A stretch of 64,000 nucleotides of DNA from Thioalkalivibrio versutus (GTDB taxonomy: Bacteria > Pseudomonadota > Gammaproteobacteria > Ectothiorhodospirales > Ectothiorhodospiraceae), in assembly GCF_001999325.1 (NCBI RefSeq), contig NZ_MVAR01000026.1, positions 1 through 64,000 of the forward strand, read 5' to 3'. The notes beneath the pieces are model-generated. The model searched no databases. It was not told where the DNA came from and saw only the letters and a program-made list of their open reading frames with translations. Positions 46,457-54,740 of the stretch are shown piece after piece; the first letter of the stretch is position 1, and each line of letters starts with the position of its first letter. The translations under genes were made by a program, and so were the position numbers.

Positions 46457-47824
46457 TCAGGCGCGCACGGCCTTTTCGATCCCCTCGGTCATCACCTCGA
46501 CGAGGAAGTCGATCTGTTCCTCGGTGATCACGTACGGCGGCATCAGATAGCTCACGTTCCCCAGTGGTCGCAACAGCGCACCGCGTGTCAGGCCGTGGCG
46601 ATAGATGTGCAGTCCGCGACGTTCCTGCCACGGATACGGGGTGCGCCGGGACTTGTCCTGCACCAGTTCCACCGCTGCAATCATGCCGTGCTGACGCACG
46701 TCGGCGACATGCGGATGTTCCCGCAAGGATTCAAGTCGTTTCTCGATATGGGCGGCAAGTTCCCGGTTTCTCTCAAGAACGGGATCGGAATCGAAGATGT
46801 CCAGTGTGGCAAGTGCGGCCCTGCACGCGAGCGGATTCCCGGTATAGGAATGCGAATGCAGGAACATGTTGAGTTTTTCGTAATCGTCGTAAAACGCCTG
46901 GTAAATGGTATCTGTGGTCAACACGGCTGCCATGGGCAGATAGCCGGCGGTCAGGCCCTTGGACAGGCACATGAAATCGGGCGTGATTGGCCCCTGTTCG
47001 CAGGCGAACAGCGTGCCCGTGCGCCCGAAGCCGACTGCGATCTCGTCGGCGATCAGGTGGACGCCGTGACGGTCGCAGGCTTCGCGCAGTAGCCGCAGGT
47101 ATTCAGGGTCGTACATGCGCATGTGGCCGGCGCACTGGACCAGGGGCTCCACGATGACCGCGGCGGCCTCATCGGCATGTTTCGCCAGCGCCTGTTCCAT
47201 GTGGTCGAACTGGCGACGCGCCACATCGGCGCAGGTTTCGCCGTCTTCGCGGTCGAAACAATCCGGTGCCGGCACGGTGATGACGTCCAGCATCAGCGGT
47301 TCGTAGGTTGCGCTGTACAGCGGTACATCGCTCACGGACAAGGCGCCCAGGGTCTCGCCGTGGTAGCTGTTGGACAGGCGAATGAAGCGGGTCTTCTGCG
47401 GGCGATCGACGTTGCGCCAGTAGTGAAAGCTCATCTTCAGCGCGACCTCGACCCCGGCGCTGCCGTTGTCCGCCAGGAACACCCGGTCCAGGCCTTCGGG
47501 GGTGATGTCGATCAGGCGTTCGCACAACTCGACCACCGGCTCGTGGGTGCAGCCGGCGAGGATCACATGCTCCAGCCGGTCCAGCTGGTCCTTGACCGCA
47601 TCACCGATGCGCGGGTTGGCGTGACCGAACAGGTTCACCCACCACGAACTGATGGCATCCAGATAGCGATTGCCGTCGAAATCGTACAGCCAGACACCCT
47701 CCCCCCGCTGGATCGGAAGCAGCGGGAGGGTCCCCTCCTCGCCGTAGTCCTTCATCTGGGTGCAGGGATGCCAGAGGGCGCGCAGGTCGCGGTTCTTGAG
47801 GGTGTTGTTATCCATAGGGCGCAT
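46457..47824 (-). CDS. bioA: Adenosylmethionine-8-amino-7-oxononanoate aminotransferase
   Basis: Uses S-adenosylmethionine as amino donor to make 7,8-diaminopelargonate in biotin synthesis. The protein has LWHPCTQMKDY near its start, DFDGNRYLDAISSWWVNLFGHANPRI, FLADNGSAGVEVALKMSFHYW and the PLP lysine in MCLSKGLTAGYLPMAA. These identify it against other class III aminotransferases. The start is uncertain among the ATGs at 47824 and 47815 and a TTG at 47857 that would overlap the upstream stop. It is downstream of the KamA-family gene on the same strand; other bio genes are not in the window. Confidence 0.94.
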   Translation of the reverse strand: MRPMDNNTLKNRDLRALWHPCTQMKDYGEEGTLPLLPIQRGEGVWLYDFDGNRYLDAISSWWVNLFGHANPRIGDAVKDQLDRLEHVILAGCTHEPVVELCERLIDITPEGLDRVFLADNGSAGVEVALKMSFHYWRNVDRPQKTRFIRLSNSYHGETLGALSVSDVPLYSATYEPLMLDVITVPAPDCFDREDGETCADVARRQFDHMEQALAKHADEAAAVIVEPLVQCAGHMRMYDPEYLRLLREACDRHGVHLIADEIAVGFGRTGTLFACEQGPITPDFMCLSKGLTAGYLPMAAVLTTDTIYQAFYDDYEKLNMFLHSHSYTGNPLACRAALATLDIFDSDPVLERNRELAAHIEKRLESLREHPHVADVRQHGMIAAVELVQDKSRRTPYPWQERRGLHIYRHGLTRGALLRPLGNVSYLMPPYVITEEQIDFLVEVMTEGIEKAVRA

Positions 47825-47853
47825 TGTGCCAAACCCGTTCAACAAAGGCGGGC

Positions 47854-49224
47854 TCAATGAGCGGATTCCGCCCTCATCGTGGCCAGCTCGTTCTCGAAGA
47901 AGAAGCGATCTTCGCCGAAGGCGGGTTTGAGCTGATCGAGCCAGGTGGCCTGGTCATCGTAGCGCGCAAAAAACGGCCGCTGGACCCAGTCGGGGTTGCG
48001 TGCCTGGATGAAGCGCAGGACGAAGACCTTTTCACCTTGGATCTCGGCAACGCCCTGGATCTCCACCTTGCCGGGCTCGGCGCTCATTGAGGGGCCGCGG
48101 GCGGTGCGCCCGAGCCCCGAGACCTGTTTCATGGCTTCGCGGTAGATTTCCCAGGCGCGCGCCAGCGGGACCTCGAAGTACCGCCGTGCCCCGGTGTCGC
48201 GTTCGACAAACATGTAGTACGGGATGATCCCGAGGCGTACCTGTTCGCGCCACAGCTCGGCCCAGGCCTCGGCGTCGTCATTGATGTGCCGGAGCAAGGG
48301 CCCCTGGGCGCGAATTTCGGCGCCGGTGTCGCGCACACGGCGGATGGCCTCGTGGGCAATCGGGGTGCGCAGTTCATTCGGATGGTTGTAGTGCGCCATC
48401 AGGGCCACGTGCTTGCCCGCCTCGACCAGCCGTTCCAGTAGACGCAGCAGTTCGTCCGCATCCGAGTCGGTCACGAATCGGTAAGGCCAGAATGTCAGGG
48501 CCTTGGTGCCGATCCGTACGGTCTGTATGTGGGCCAGCTCCGGCTCCAGCAAGGCCTCAAGATAGGCCTTCAGGTGCTTGGTTTTCATTACCATCGGGTC
48601 GCCACCCGTCATCAGAAGGTCGCTGATCTCCGGATGGCCGCGCAGGTAGTCGTGCAGCAACGCGGCATCGGTGCTGGCGATGCGCAGCTCCTTGTCACCG
48701 ACGAACTGGGCCCAGCGGAAGCAGAAGGTGCAATAACTGTGGCAGGTCTGGCCCTGGCCGGGGAAGAACAGCACGGTTTCACGGTACTTGTGCTGGAGGC
48801 CGTTGATGACCTCGCCCGCTTCCTCGCTCGGGCGGTTGAGCTCCATCTGCCCGGCTGGATGCGGGTTGAGCTCCTCGCGCAGCTCGCGCGCGAGGGCCTG
48901 GATCTCGGCCCGCCCTGCCCCTTGGCGATGCAGAACCGCCATACGTTCGAAGGCCTCGGGGGCCAGCATGTCCCGTTGCGGAAAGGTCAGCTGGAAGATT
49001 GGGTCGTCGGGAACCCGGCTCCAGTCGATCAGCTCCTCGATCACGTAGTCATTGACCCGGAACGGAAGAACGCTGGCAACGACCTGCATCTCGAAGCGTA
49101 TGGCCTCGGGCAGGCTGGCCAAGGCCGGGATGCGTTCGATCGAGCGTTCATTAAAGACGCGGAACTCGCGCGGCTCGACCGCACCAAGCTGGGGATCACG
49201 ATAGAACTGGACAACGGAATTCAT
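47854..49224 (-). CDS. KamA-family radical SAM aminomutase, substrate unassigned
   Basis: A 456-aa radical S-adenosylmethionine, PLP-dependent aminomutase-type protein. The [4Fe-4S] motif is CHSYCTFC (C161, C165, C168) and a GGDP motif follows in LLMTGGDPMV. A lysine-2,3-aminomutase-like C-terminus carries the PLP lysine, probably Lys386, in SAEPGK. The residues that bind the lysine side chain in known lysine aminomutases are not conserved: the glycine-rich DAPGGGGK is shortened to SAEPGK and the Asp of YQCD is replaced in FVERD. AGGAG lies 7 bases upstream of the ATG at 49224, ruling out the TTG further up. Length is typical of KamA and much longer than EpmB. Confidence 0.85.
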   Translation of the reverse strand: MNSVVQFYRDPQLGAVEPREFRVFNERSIERIPALASLPEAIRFEMQVVASVLPFRVNDYVIEELIDWSRVPDDPIFQLTFPQRDMLAPEAFERMAVLHRQGAGRAEIQALARELREELNPHPAGQMELNRPSEEAGEVINGLQHKYRETVLFFPGQGQTCHSYCTFCFRWAQFVGDKELRIASTDAALLHDYLRGHPEISDLLMTGGDPMVMKTKHLKAYLEALLEPELAHIQTVRIGTKALTFWPYRFVTDSDADELLRLLERLVEAGKHVALMAHYNHPNELRTPIAHEAIRRVRDTGAEIRAQGPLLRHINDDAEAWAELWREQVRLGIIPYYMFVERDTGARRYFEVPLARAWEIYREAMKQVSGLGRTARGPSMSAEPGKVEIQGVAEIQGEKVFVLRFIQARNPDWVQRPFFARYDDQATWLDQLKPAFGEDRFFFENELATMRAESAH

Positions 49225-49584
49225 CCGCGACTCCTGTGCCGACAAACTGAAATTGGAGTGCCTCGCCGCAGCGATGGGCGAGGATGCGCGTGTATCCCGG
49301 GACGTTCGGGGCGCTCAAGCTCTAGGAATACGGGATGACCATTCGCACGCGAACGGCGTCCGGAAGAGCTGCGAGTAAGATGCTGACCCGTGCCGCTGTC
49401 GATGGGCGGGGTAGCGGGACCTTCAGAAGCCGTTAAATTAACAACTTGAGCGCATTTTCACAACCAGTTCCCGGGCGCGGCTGATGCGCCGGGTGCGCAG
49501 GCGGGCTCCTTCGGCTGCGTCTCTCCGGGTGTTCTAAGCCTCGCCTGACTGGGTTACCCTTTGGCTCCCGCCAAGGAGGATCGC
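49225..49584. promoter_or_regulatory. Divergent intergenic region with candidate promoter
   Basis: There are 360 bases without a gene between the KamA-family gene (minus) and a class V aminotransferase (plus). Its middle holds an AT-rich patch with the perfect palindrome GTTAAATTAAC at 49432-49442. On the minus strand TTGTGA (49458-49463) and TAATTT (49435-49440) are 17 bases apart, a plausible weak promoter overlapping the palindrome. That would leave a leader of about 200 bases for the KamA gene. The rest is GC-rich with no recognisable element. A strong AAGGAGGA (49573-49580) precedes the plus-strand gene. Confidence 0.45.
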
Positions 49585-50718
49585 ATGCACCCGGAGTTTC
49601 CACAGGAAGGGATCATCCACCTCAATCATGCCGCCGTGGGCCCCTGGCCCCGGCGCACCGAGGACGCGGTCTGCCGCTTCGCCCGGGAGAACGTGGCCCA
49701 TGGCTCGCGTGACTACCTGCAGTGGCTGCAGCAAATCGACGCGACGCGGGAACTCGCACGGGCGTTGATCGGGGCGCCGTCCGCAGAGGACATTGCCTTC
49801 GTGAAGAACACGTCCGAGGCGCTGTCGATGGTGGCCTTCGGCCTGGACTGGCAGCCGGGCGACAATGTGGTGTTCCCGGCGCACGAGTTCCCGTCCAATC
49901 GTGTCGTCTGGCTGGCCGCCGCAGAGCGTTTCGGCATCGAGGCGCGCGAGGTCGCCATTGGCGAGGAACCGGAGCGCGACCTGCTGGCCGCATGTGATGC
50001 GCGGACCCGCCTGGTGGCCACCAGTGCTGTGCGCTACGACTCCGGGCTGCGGGTCGACATCCAGGCGCTGGGTGCGGAACTGCGCTCGCGGCGCATCCTG
50101 TTCTGTGTTGATGCGATCCAGCACCTGGGCGCCCTGCCCTTCGATGCCCCGGGTTGCCATGCCGACTTCGTGATGGCCGATGCCCACAAGTGGATGCTGG
50201 CGCCCGAGGGAATCGGGGTGTTCTACGTAAACCCGGAGATCCGCGAACGGCTGACGCTGCAGGAATATGGCTGGAACATGCTGGCGCATGCCGGCGATTT
50301 CTCGAACCCGGGGATCGAGCCCGCCACGAGTGCACGGCGTTTCGAACCGGGCAGTCCGAACATGCTCGGGATTCACGCCCTGCACGCCAGTCTCTCCCTT
50401 CTGCTGGAGGTCGGGCTGGACAGCATCGACCACGAGATCCGCGAGCACTGGCTACATTTGGAAGAAGGCCTGCGTGCGCACGGCTGCCAAATCCTGACAC
50501 CGCGCGGCCGGCGTGCCGGCATCCTGACGTTCCGACCGCCGGTGGATGACCTGGAAGCGCTATACGCGAGGCTTCAGGGGCGCGGCATCCTGTGTGCCAT
50601 GCGAGGCGGCGGGATCCGCTTTGCGCCCCACTTCTACCTGACGCGGGCGCAGATCGACCAGGCGCTGGAGTATCTGGGCGAGGCCATCCGAGAAGCCGGC
50701 GCGGCTACGGTACGCTGA
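49585..50718 (+). CDS. Class V aminotransferase / cysteine desulfurase-like PLP enzyme
   Basis: A 377-aa fold-type I PLP enzyme. It has LNHAAVGPWPRRTEDAV near the start, FVKNTSEALSMVAFGL, VDAIQHLGALPFD, the PLP lysine in MADAHKWMLAPEGIGVFYV, and FRPPVDDLEALYARL toward the end. It resembles SufS/CsdA and isopenicillin epimerase-like proteins. I see no obvious reactive-cysteine loop like the RXGXHCA of desulfurases; the equivalent segment is RGGGIRFAPHFY, the desulfurase-unlike form. Aminotransferase or epimerase activity is therefore more likely. AAGGAGGA sets the ATG at 49585. It is divergent from the KamA-family gene; a shared pathway is possible but unproven. Confidence 0.82.
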   Translation: MHPEFPQEGIIHLNHAAVGPWPRRTEDAVCRFARENVAHGSRDYLQWLQQIDATRELARALIGAPSAEDIAFVKNTSEALSMVAFGLDWQPGDNVVFPAHEFPSNRVVWLAAAERFGIEAREVAIGEEPERDLLAACDARTRLVATSAVRYDSGLRVDIQALGAELRSRRILFCVDAIQHLGALPFDAPGCHADFVMADAHKWMLAPEGIGVFYVNPEIRERLTLQEYGWNMLAHAGDFSNPGIEPATSARRFEPGSPNMLGIHALHASLSLLLEVGLDSIDHEIREHWLHLEEGLRAHGCQILTPRGRRAGILTFRPPVDDLEALYARLQGRGILCAMRGGGIRFAPHFYLTRAQIDQALEYLGEAIREAGAATVR

Positions 50719-50752
50719 GAGGTACGGCGGAGAACGGCCGGTGGTAACGCGC

Positions 50753-50797
50753 GTGGGAGCGCGCCCCAAGGGCGCGAGGCGTCGTCCGCAAGGACGT
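50753..50797. repeat. REP-like extragenic palindrome
   Basis: GTGGGAG at 50753-50759 is followed by CGCGCCC-CAA-GGGCGCG at 50760-50776 and then a second small hairpin CGTCC-GCAA-GGACG at 50783-50796. A G(T)GGGAGC head joined to a GC-rich imperfect palindrome is the usual appearance of gammaproteobacterial REP sequences. Only one copy is clear in this window. Lying between two convergent genes, it may also act as a terminator or mRNA-stabilising element. Confidence 0.55.
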
Positions 50798-50802
50798 CTC
50801 TT

Positions 50803-51141
50803 CTAGAAGGTATGGGTCTTCCGGTCGGAGTTCAGCATGCCGCCCAGGTGTTCCTCAATGCGGCGGTGGGTCACACCCTTGTCCGACTTGTTGAACTGCA
50901 CGCCGATGCCCCGCAGCCGGTTGCCCTGGGCGCGCGGTGGCGTAATCCAGACCACCGTGCAAGGGGTCGGAAGGCGATCCGAATCCTCCAGGAGTGACAG
51001 CAGCAGGAAGACCTGGTCTCCGAGCTTGTAGGCCTTGTCGGTCGGGATGAATAGACCGCCATTGGTCACGAACGGCATGTATGCCGCATACAGCGCGGGT
51101 TTTTCCTTGATTGCCAAGGTGAGCATGCCCTGCCCGGCCAT
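50803..51141 (-). CDS. pilZ: PilZ-domain type IV pilus protein
   Basis: A 112-aa cytoplasmic PilZ-family protein. The start MAGQGMLTLAIKEKPALYAAYMPFVTNGGLFIPT is that of the stand-alone PilZ required for type IV pilus assembly, a divergent type lacking the c-di-GMP-binding RxxxR and DxSxxG motifs. QVFLLLSLLEDSDRLPTPCTVVWITP and GIGVQFN follow. GGAGGG lies 4 bases before the ATG at 51141; the frame is open further up but without support. The position after holB is conserved in many gammaproteobacteria. Confidence 0.92.
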   Translation of the reverse strand: MAGQGMLTLAIKEKPALYAAYMPFVTNGGLFIPTDKAYKLGDQVFLLLSLLEDSDRLPTPCTVVWITPPRAQGNRLRGIGVQFNKSDKGVTHRRIEEHLGGMLNSDRKTHTF

Positions 51142-51238
51142 AGACCCTCCGTGTGACCTGAAATCGTACTGGGTCTGGCAGTATCGCCCATCGCACCGAT
51201 ACCGCGCCACCCCGACTGTACTCGTGGCGTGTGACGCC

Positions 51239-52228
51239 TTACTGCTCGAGGAAGCTCAATGCGATGTCTTCCATGCGCAGCTGCGGGTTGAGCTGGCGCG
51301 AGGCCTGGCGTTGCCAGCCGAGCGCTTGATTCGAAAGTTCGGCCAGCCGCCGCGGTCCCATGCGGCGCGCGAAGTCCTCGAGTCGATCGCGCGGGAACTG
51401 CCGGCCAAACGCGTCCGGCTCGCCGTTCACGAGCAGGCGCTGGGCCGCAACCAGCAGGGCCTGGATTCGTGGGATCAGGGATTCCGGCAGGCTGCGTTGC
51501 ATGGCACTGGCCATCGGTGTCACCCCGGGGCGCCGCAGTAGCAGGGTCAGGGCCTCGCGGTCCTGTTCCCAGCGCGCCATACGGTCGGGGTCGGTCAGGA
51601 TCTCGCGGGCGGCCAGCGGACGCCCGAGACTGGCGGCATAGGCCTCGTCCACTGCCGCAGGGTCATCGGCGGCCCCGCGCAGCCAGTCCGTTGCTTCGGC
51701 AGGCCCCGGCGTGGCGATCTCGACCATCTGGCAGCGGCTGCGGATGGTCGCTGGCAGGCGCGCCGGCTGCGCTGCCTCGAGAATCAGCATGGCCCTGGGC
51801 GGGGGTTCCTCCAGGGTCTTCAGCAGCGCATTCGCCGCATTCGTGTTCAGGGCATCGGCCGGGCGGATGATCACGCTGCGCAGCCCGCCCGAACCGGATA
51901 GCGAGAGAAACTCGATCGCCTCGCGGGCCGCCGCGATCAGGATTTCCTTGCCCGCCTCCTCCGGCTCCAGCGTCATCACCTCGGGGTGTACACCACCAAG
52001 GAAGCTGCGACAGCCGTTGCATTCGCCGCACGGCGGCTCGGTGCCCGTCGCGCGCTGGCACAGTAGGGCCTGGACCAGCGCCCGCGTCAGCAGTGCCTTG
52101 CCAACGCCCGGAGCGCCATGAACCAGCAGACCGCTGGGCAGGCGCCCTTCGCGCCCGCGCCGCGCCAGCGCCTCCCACGGCTTTTGCAGCCAGGGCGGCA
52201 GGGTATCGTCGGTGACTGGCGCAGCCAT
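51239..52228 (-). CDS. holB: DNA polymerase III subunit delta'
   Basis: Clamp-loader component. The 329-aa AAA+ protein has GLLVHGAPGVGKALLTRALVQALLC (modified P-loop), zinc-binding CGECNGCRSF, RPADALNTNAANALLKTLEEPPP and SRCQM, the sensor 1/arginine-finger region. It ends with SFLEQ after a C-terminal collar domain. The gene starts 8 bases after the tmk stop, the normal tmk-holB order. Confidence 0.95.
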   Translation of the reverse strand: MAAPVTDDTLPPWLQKPWEALARRGREGRLPSGLLVHGAPGVGKALLTRALVQALLCQRATGTEPPCGECNGCRSFLGGVHPEVMTLEPEEAGKEILIAAAREAIEFLSLSGSGGLRSVIIRPADALNTNAANALLKTLEEPPPRAMLILEAAQPARLPATIRSRCQMVEIATPGPAEATDWLRGAADDPAAVDEAYAASLGRPLAAREILTDPDRMARWEQDREALTLLLRRPGVTPMASAMQRSLPESLIPRIQALLVAAQRLLVNGEPDAFGRQFPRDRLEDFARRMGPRRLAELSNQALGWQRQASRQLNPQLRMEDIALSFLEQ

Positions 52229-52235
52229 GGCCCCC

Positions 52236-52889
52236 TTAACCCTCCAGCGCGTGCAACGGCAGGCGCTCGCGCACGCCCGCGAGGATGCGCTCGGCTACCG
52301 TGTCCGGGTCCGCGGATGCATCCACGACCAGATAGCGTCCCGGCGCTCGCTTGGCGCGTTCCCGATACGCCTGGCGTGCGCGCTCGAAGAAGTCCAGCGC
52401 CTCGCGTTCGATGCGGTCTCGCCGGCCGCGCTGGACGGCTCGATCGAGCCCGGTCTGTGGGTCGATGTCCAGCAGGATTACCAGATCCGGGCGGAGATCG
52501 CCCTGCAGCCAGTCCTCCAGCTGCGCGACCCGCTGGGAGCCGAGTCCCCGCCCAGCCCCCTGGTAGGCAAACGAGGCATCGGTAAAGCGGTCGCTAAGCA
52601 CCCAATCGCCGGCCTGCAGAGCCGGCCGAATCACCTCGTGCAGGTGCTGGGCCCGCGCGGCGAACATCAGCAGCAGCTCGGACTCGGCACACATGCCCGG
52701 CAGATCGGGGTCCAGCAGCAGGCCGCGCAGGCGTTCGCCGAGGGCGGTCCCGCCCGGCTCCCGGGTGTTGCGCACCGGGTGTCCGGCAGCGCGCAGCGCG
52801 GTGTCCAGACGCTCGATCTGGGTGGTCTTGCCCGAGCCCTCGATGCCTTCGAGGACCAGGAAGTGGCCGGGATGGGGCGAGCGTTCCAT
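52236..52889 (-). CDS. tmk: Thymidylate kinase
   Basis: Phosphorylates dTMP to dTDP. The 217-aa P-loop kinase has FLVLEGIEGSGKTTQIERL (Walker A), TREPGGTALGERLRGLLL and SDRFTDASFAYQGAGRGL with the catalytic DR, and REALDFFERARQAY. It lies between mltG and holB on the minus strand, as in E. coli yceG-tmk-holB. Confidence 0.97.
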   Translation of the reverse strand: MERSPHPGHFLVLEGIEGSGKTTQIERLDTALRAAGHPVRNTREPGGTALGERLRGLLLDPDLPGMCAESELLLMFAARAQHLHEVIRPALQAGDWVLSDRFTDASFAYQGAGRGLGSQRVAQLEDWLQGDLRPDLVILLDIDPQTGLDRAVQRGRRDRIEREALDFFERARQAYRERAKRAPGRYLVVDASADPDTVAERILAGVRERLPLHALEG

Positions 52890-52906
52890 GTGCAGGGCGT
52901 CTCCAG

Positions 52907-53941
52907 TTACCGGTTGCGTATGCCGTAGCGGCTGCCATCCCCGCCCAGCTGGTAGCGGATCACGGCCTCGCGATGTTCACGATAGGTCTCGGAGAAATGA
53001 TGACTGCCGTCGCCGCGCGAGACGAAGAACAGGTCATTGGTTGCGGCCGGACGTGCCGCCGCCTGCAAGGCCGCGCGCCCCGGCAGGGCGATGGGCGTTG
53101 GCGGGAGCCCGGCACGGGTATAGGTGTTGTAGGGATGATCGCGGTCCAGTTCGGCGCGCGTCAGGCGTTGTACGCCGGGTTCCTGCGCGTACAGCAGGGT
53201 GGGATCGGTCTGCAGGCGCATGCCGCGCTTGAGCCGATTCACGAACACCCCGGCCACCCGGTCACGCTCGTCCCCGCGCCCGGTCTCGCGTTCGATGATG
53301 GAGGCAAGGATCAGCAGCTCATAGGGGGAATTCACCGGGTGGTCCTCGATTCGGTCCTCCCAGGCGCGGTCCAGGTGCAGGCGCATCGCCTGGTGGGCGC
53401 GTTGCAGCACCGTCAGGGCCTCGGTTCCGGAGCCGAAGAAATAGGTGTCCGGAAGAAACCATCCCTCCGGGTGTGCCAGGTCCTCGAGCCCCAGTGCCTC
53501 CAGCAGGTTGTCGACCCCGACCGATTCGGCGGGCCCGATGAGTTCCGGGTGCTCGCGCAGCGCGGCCAGCGCCTGGCGGATGGTCCAGCCCTCCGGGAAC
53601 GTGAGGCGATGCTGTACCACCTCGCCGCGAGCCATCGCATGGATCAGTTCGCGCGGGGTCATGCCCGGCGTCACGGCGTATTCTCCTGCCTGGAGACGCG
53701 GTGCAATGCCCTGACGCCGTCCATAGGCCTCGAGCACCCAGGCAGAATCCACCCAGCCGCGTTCGGCAAAGGTCCTGCTCACCGAACGCAACCCCTGCCC
53801 CGGTTCCAACTGAAAGCGTTCCGAGGCGTCCAGCGCCATCGGCGTATCCAGCTGCGCCTGGTAGTGTTCGCTAAGCCACCAGGCGGCGCCCAGGGCCAGA
53901 ACGACCAGGAGCGCCAGGACAGCGAGGCTAATCCGCTTCAT
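52907..53941 (-). CDS. mltG: Endolytic murein transglycosylase MltG
   Basis: Inner-membrane lytic transglycosylase that cuts nascent glycan strands. The 344-aa protein has a single N-terminal helix (ISLAVLALLVVLALGAAWWL) and the YceG domain with GEYAVTPGMTPRELI. The catalytic glutamate lies in LASIIERETG, and RLQTDPTLLYA and YNTYTRAGLPPTPIALPG follow. I use the ATG at 53941 (MKRISLAVL). It overlaps the end of pabC by 14 bases, and the longer frame adds an implausible pre-sequence. Confidence 0.94.
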   Translation of the reverse strand: MKRISLAVLALLVVLALGAAWWLSEHYQAQLDTPMALDASERFQLEPGQGLRSVSRTFAERGWVDSAWVLEAYGRRQGIAPRLQAGEYAVTPGMTPRELIHAMARGEVVQHRLTFPEGWTIRQALAALREHPELIGPAESVGVDNLLEALGLEDLAHPEGWFLPDTYFFGSGTEALTVLQRAHQAMRLHLDRAWEDRIEDHPVNSPYELLILASIIERETGRGDERDRVAGVFVNRLKRGMRLQTDPTLLYAQEPGVQRLTRAELDRDHPYNTYTRAGLPPTPIALPGRAALQAAARPAATNDLFFVSRGDGSHHFSETYREHREAVIRYQLGGDGSRYGIRNR

Positions 53942-54740
53942 GCAATGCAATTCCCATTGAATACAGCGGATCATCCTGCCACGCAGGCCCCCGCTTGTCC
54001 CCTTCGGACAGCACGGCCGGGGTCATCCCGATACGCGCGTTGCTGACATAGAGCGCATCGGCGCGCCCGATACGCGCGCGCTCCGGATACGCCTCGATCA
54101 CCTCGAACCCGAACCGTTCGGCATGCTCGAGGACCCAGGCGCGTCGCGTACCGGCGATCCCGGACTGATCCACCGGCGGGGTGAGCAAGGTACACCCTTC
54201 GCGCAGCCAGAGATTCCCCTGCGTGGCGCTGACCACGCGCCCCAGCGCATCGTGGAGGATTGCCTCGTCCCAGCCCGGTTGCCAGCTGCGCCGGGCCATC
54301 ACGTGCTCCAGGCGACTGGTGTGCTTGAGACCCGCGAGCGCCGGGTTTACGCCGATCGGCACTGCGGCCCAACCCAGGCTCAGGGGTTCGCGTTCAGTGG
54401 GGGCGGTGTCGTCCAGCGCCGGACCGGCACTGACGATCCGAGTCAGTGCCGGTGCCGCGGGCGGCGCGTAGCCCCTTGGCCCCTCACCCCGGGTCACCGT
54501 CAGGCGCACCATGCAGGCTGGCAGGGTCGCCACTCGGGCAATCTCGTCCAGCACCTCGGTCTCGCCGAGTTGCGGAAACCCGAGGTGCTCCAGCCCGCGC
54601 GTCAGGCGGGCCCAGTGGTAGGGCCATAGCTGTGGTCGGCCCTGTCGCACCCGTAGCGTCTCGAACAGGCCGTCGCCCAGGAGTAGCCCGCGATCCAATG
54701 GCGATACCCGCCCCTCGCGCTCGCCGTTCACCAGGATCAT
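53928..54740 (-). CDS. pabC: Aminodeoxychorismate lyase
   Basis: PLP-dependent lyase that makes 4-aminobenzoate for folate. The 270-aa fold-type IV protein starts MILVNGEREGRVSPLDRGLLLGDGLFETLRV. It carries the PLP lysine in AGLKHTSRLEHVMAR, GWDEAILHDALGRVVSATQGNLWL and GIAGTRRAWVLE. It overlaps pabB (ATGA) and mltG, between which it is tightly packed. Branched-chain or D-amino acid aminotransferases share the fold, but the context with pabB is decisive. Confidence 0.94.
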   Translation of the reverse strand: MILVNGEREGRVSPLDRGLLLGDGLFETLRVRQGRPQLWPYHWARLTRGLEHLGFPQLGETEVLDEIARVATLPACMVRLTVTRGEGPRGYAPPAAPALTRIVSAGPALDDTAPTEREPLSLGWAAVPIGVNPALAGLKHTSRLEHVMARRSWQPGWDEAILHDALGRVVSATQGNLWLREGCTLLTPPVDQSGIAGTRRAWVLEHAERFGFEVIEAYPERARIGRADALYVSNARIGMTPAVLSEGDKRGPAWQDDPLYSMGIALHEAD

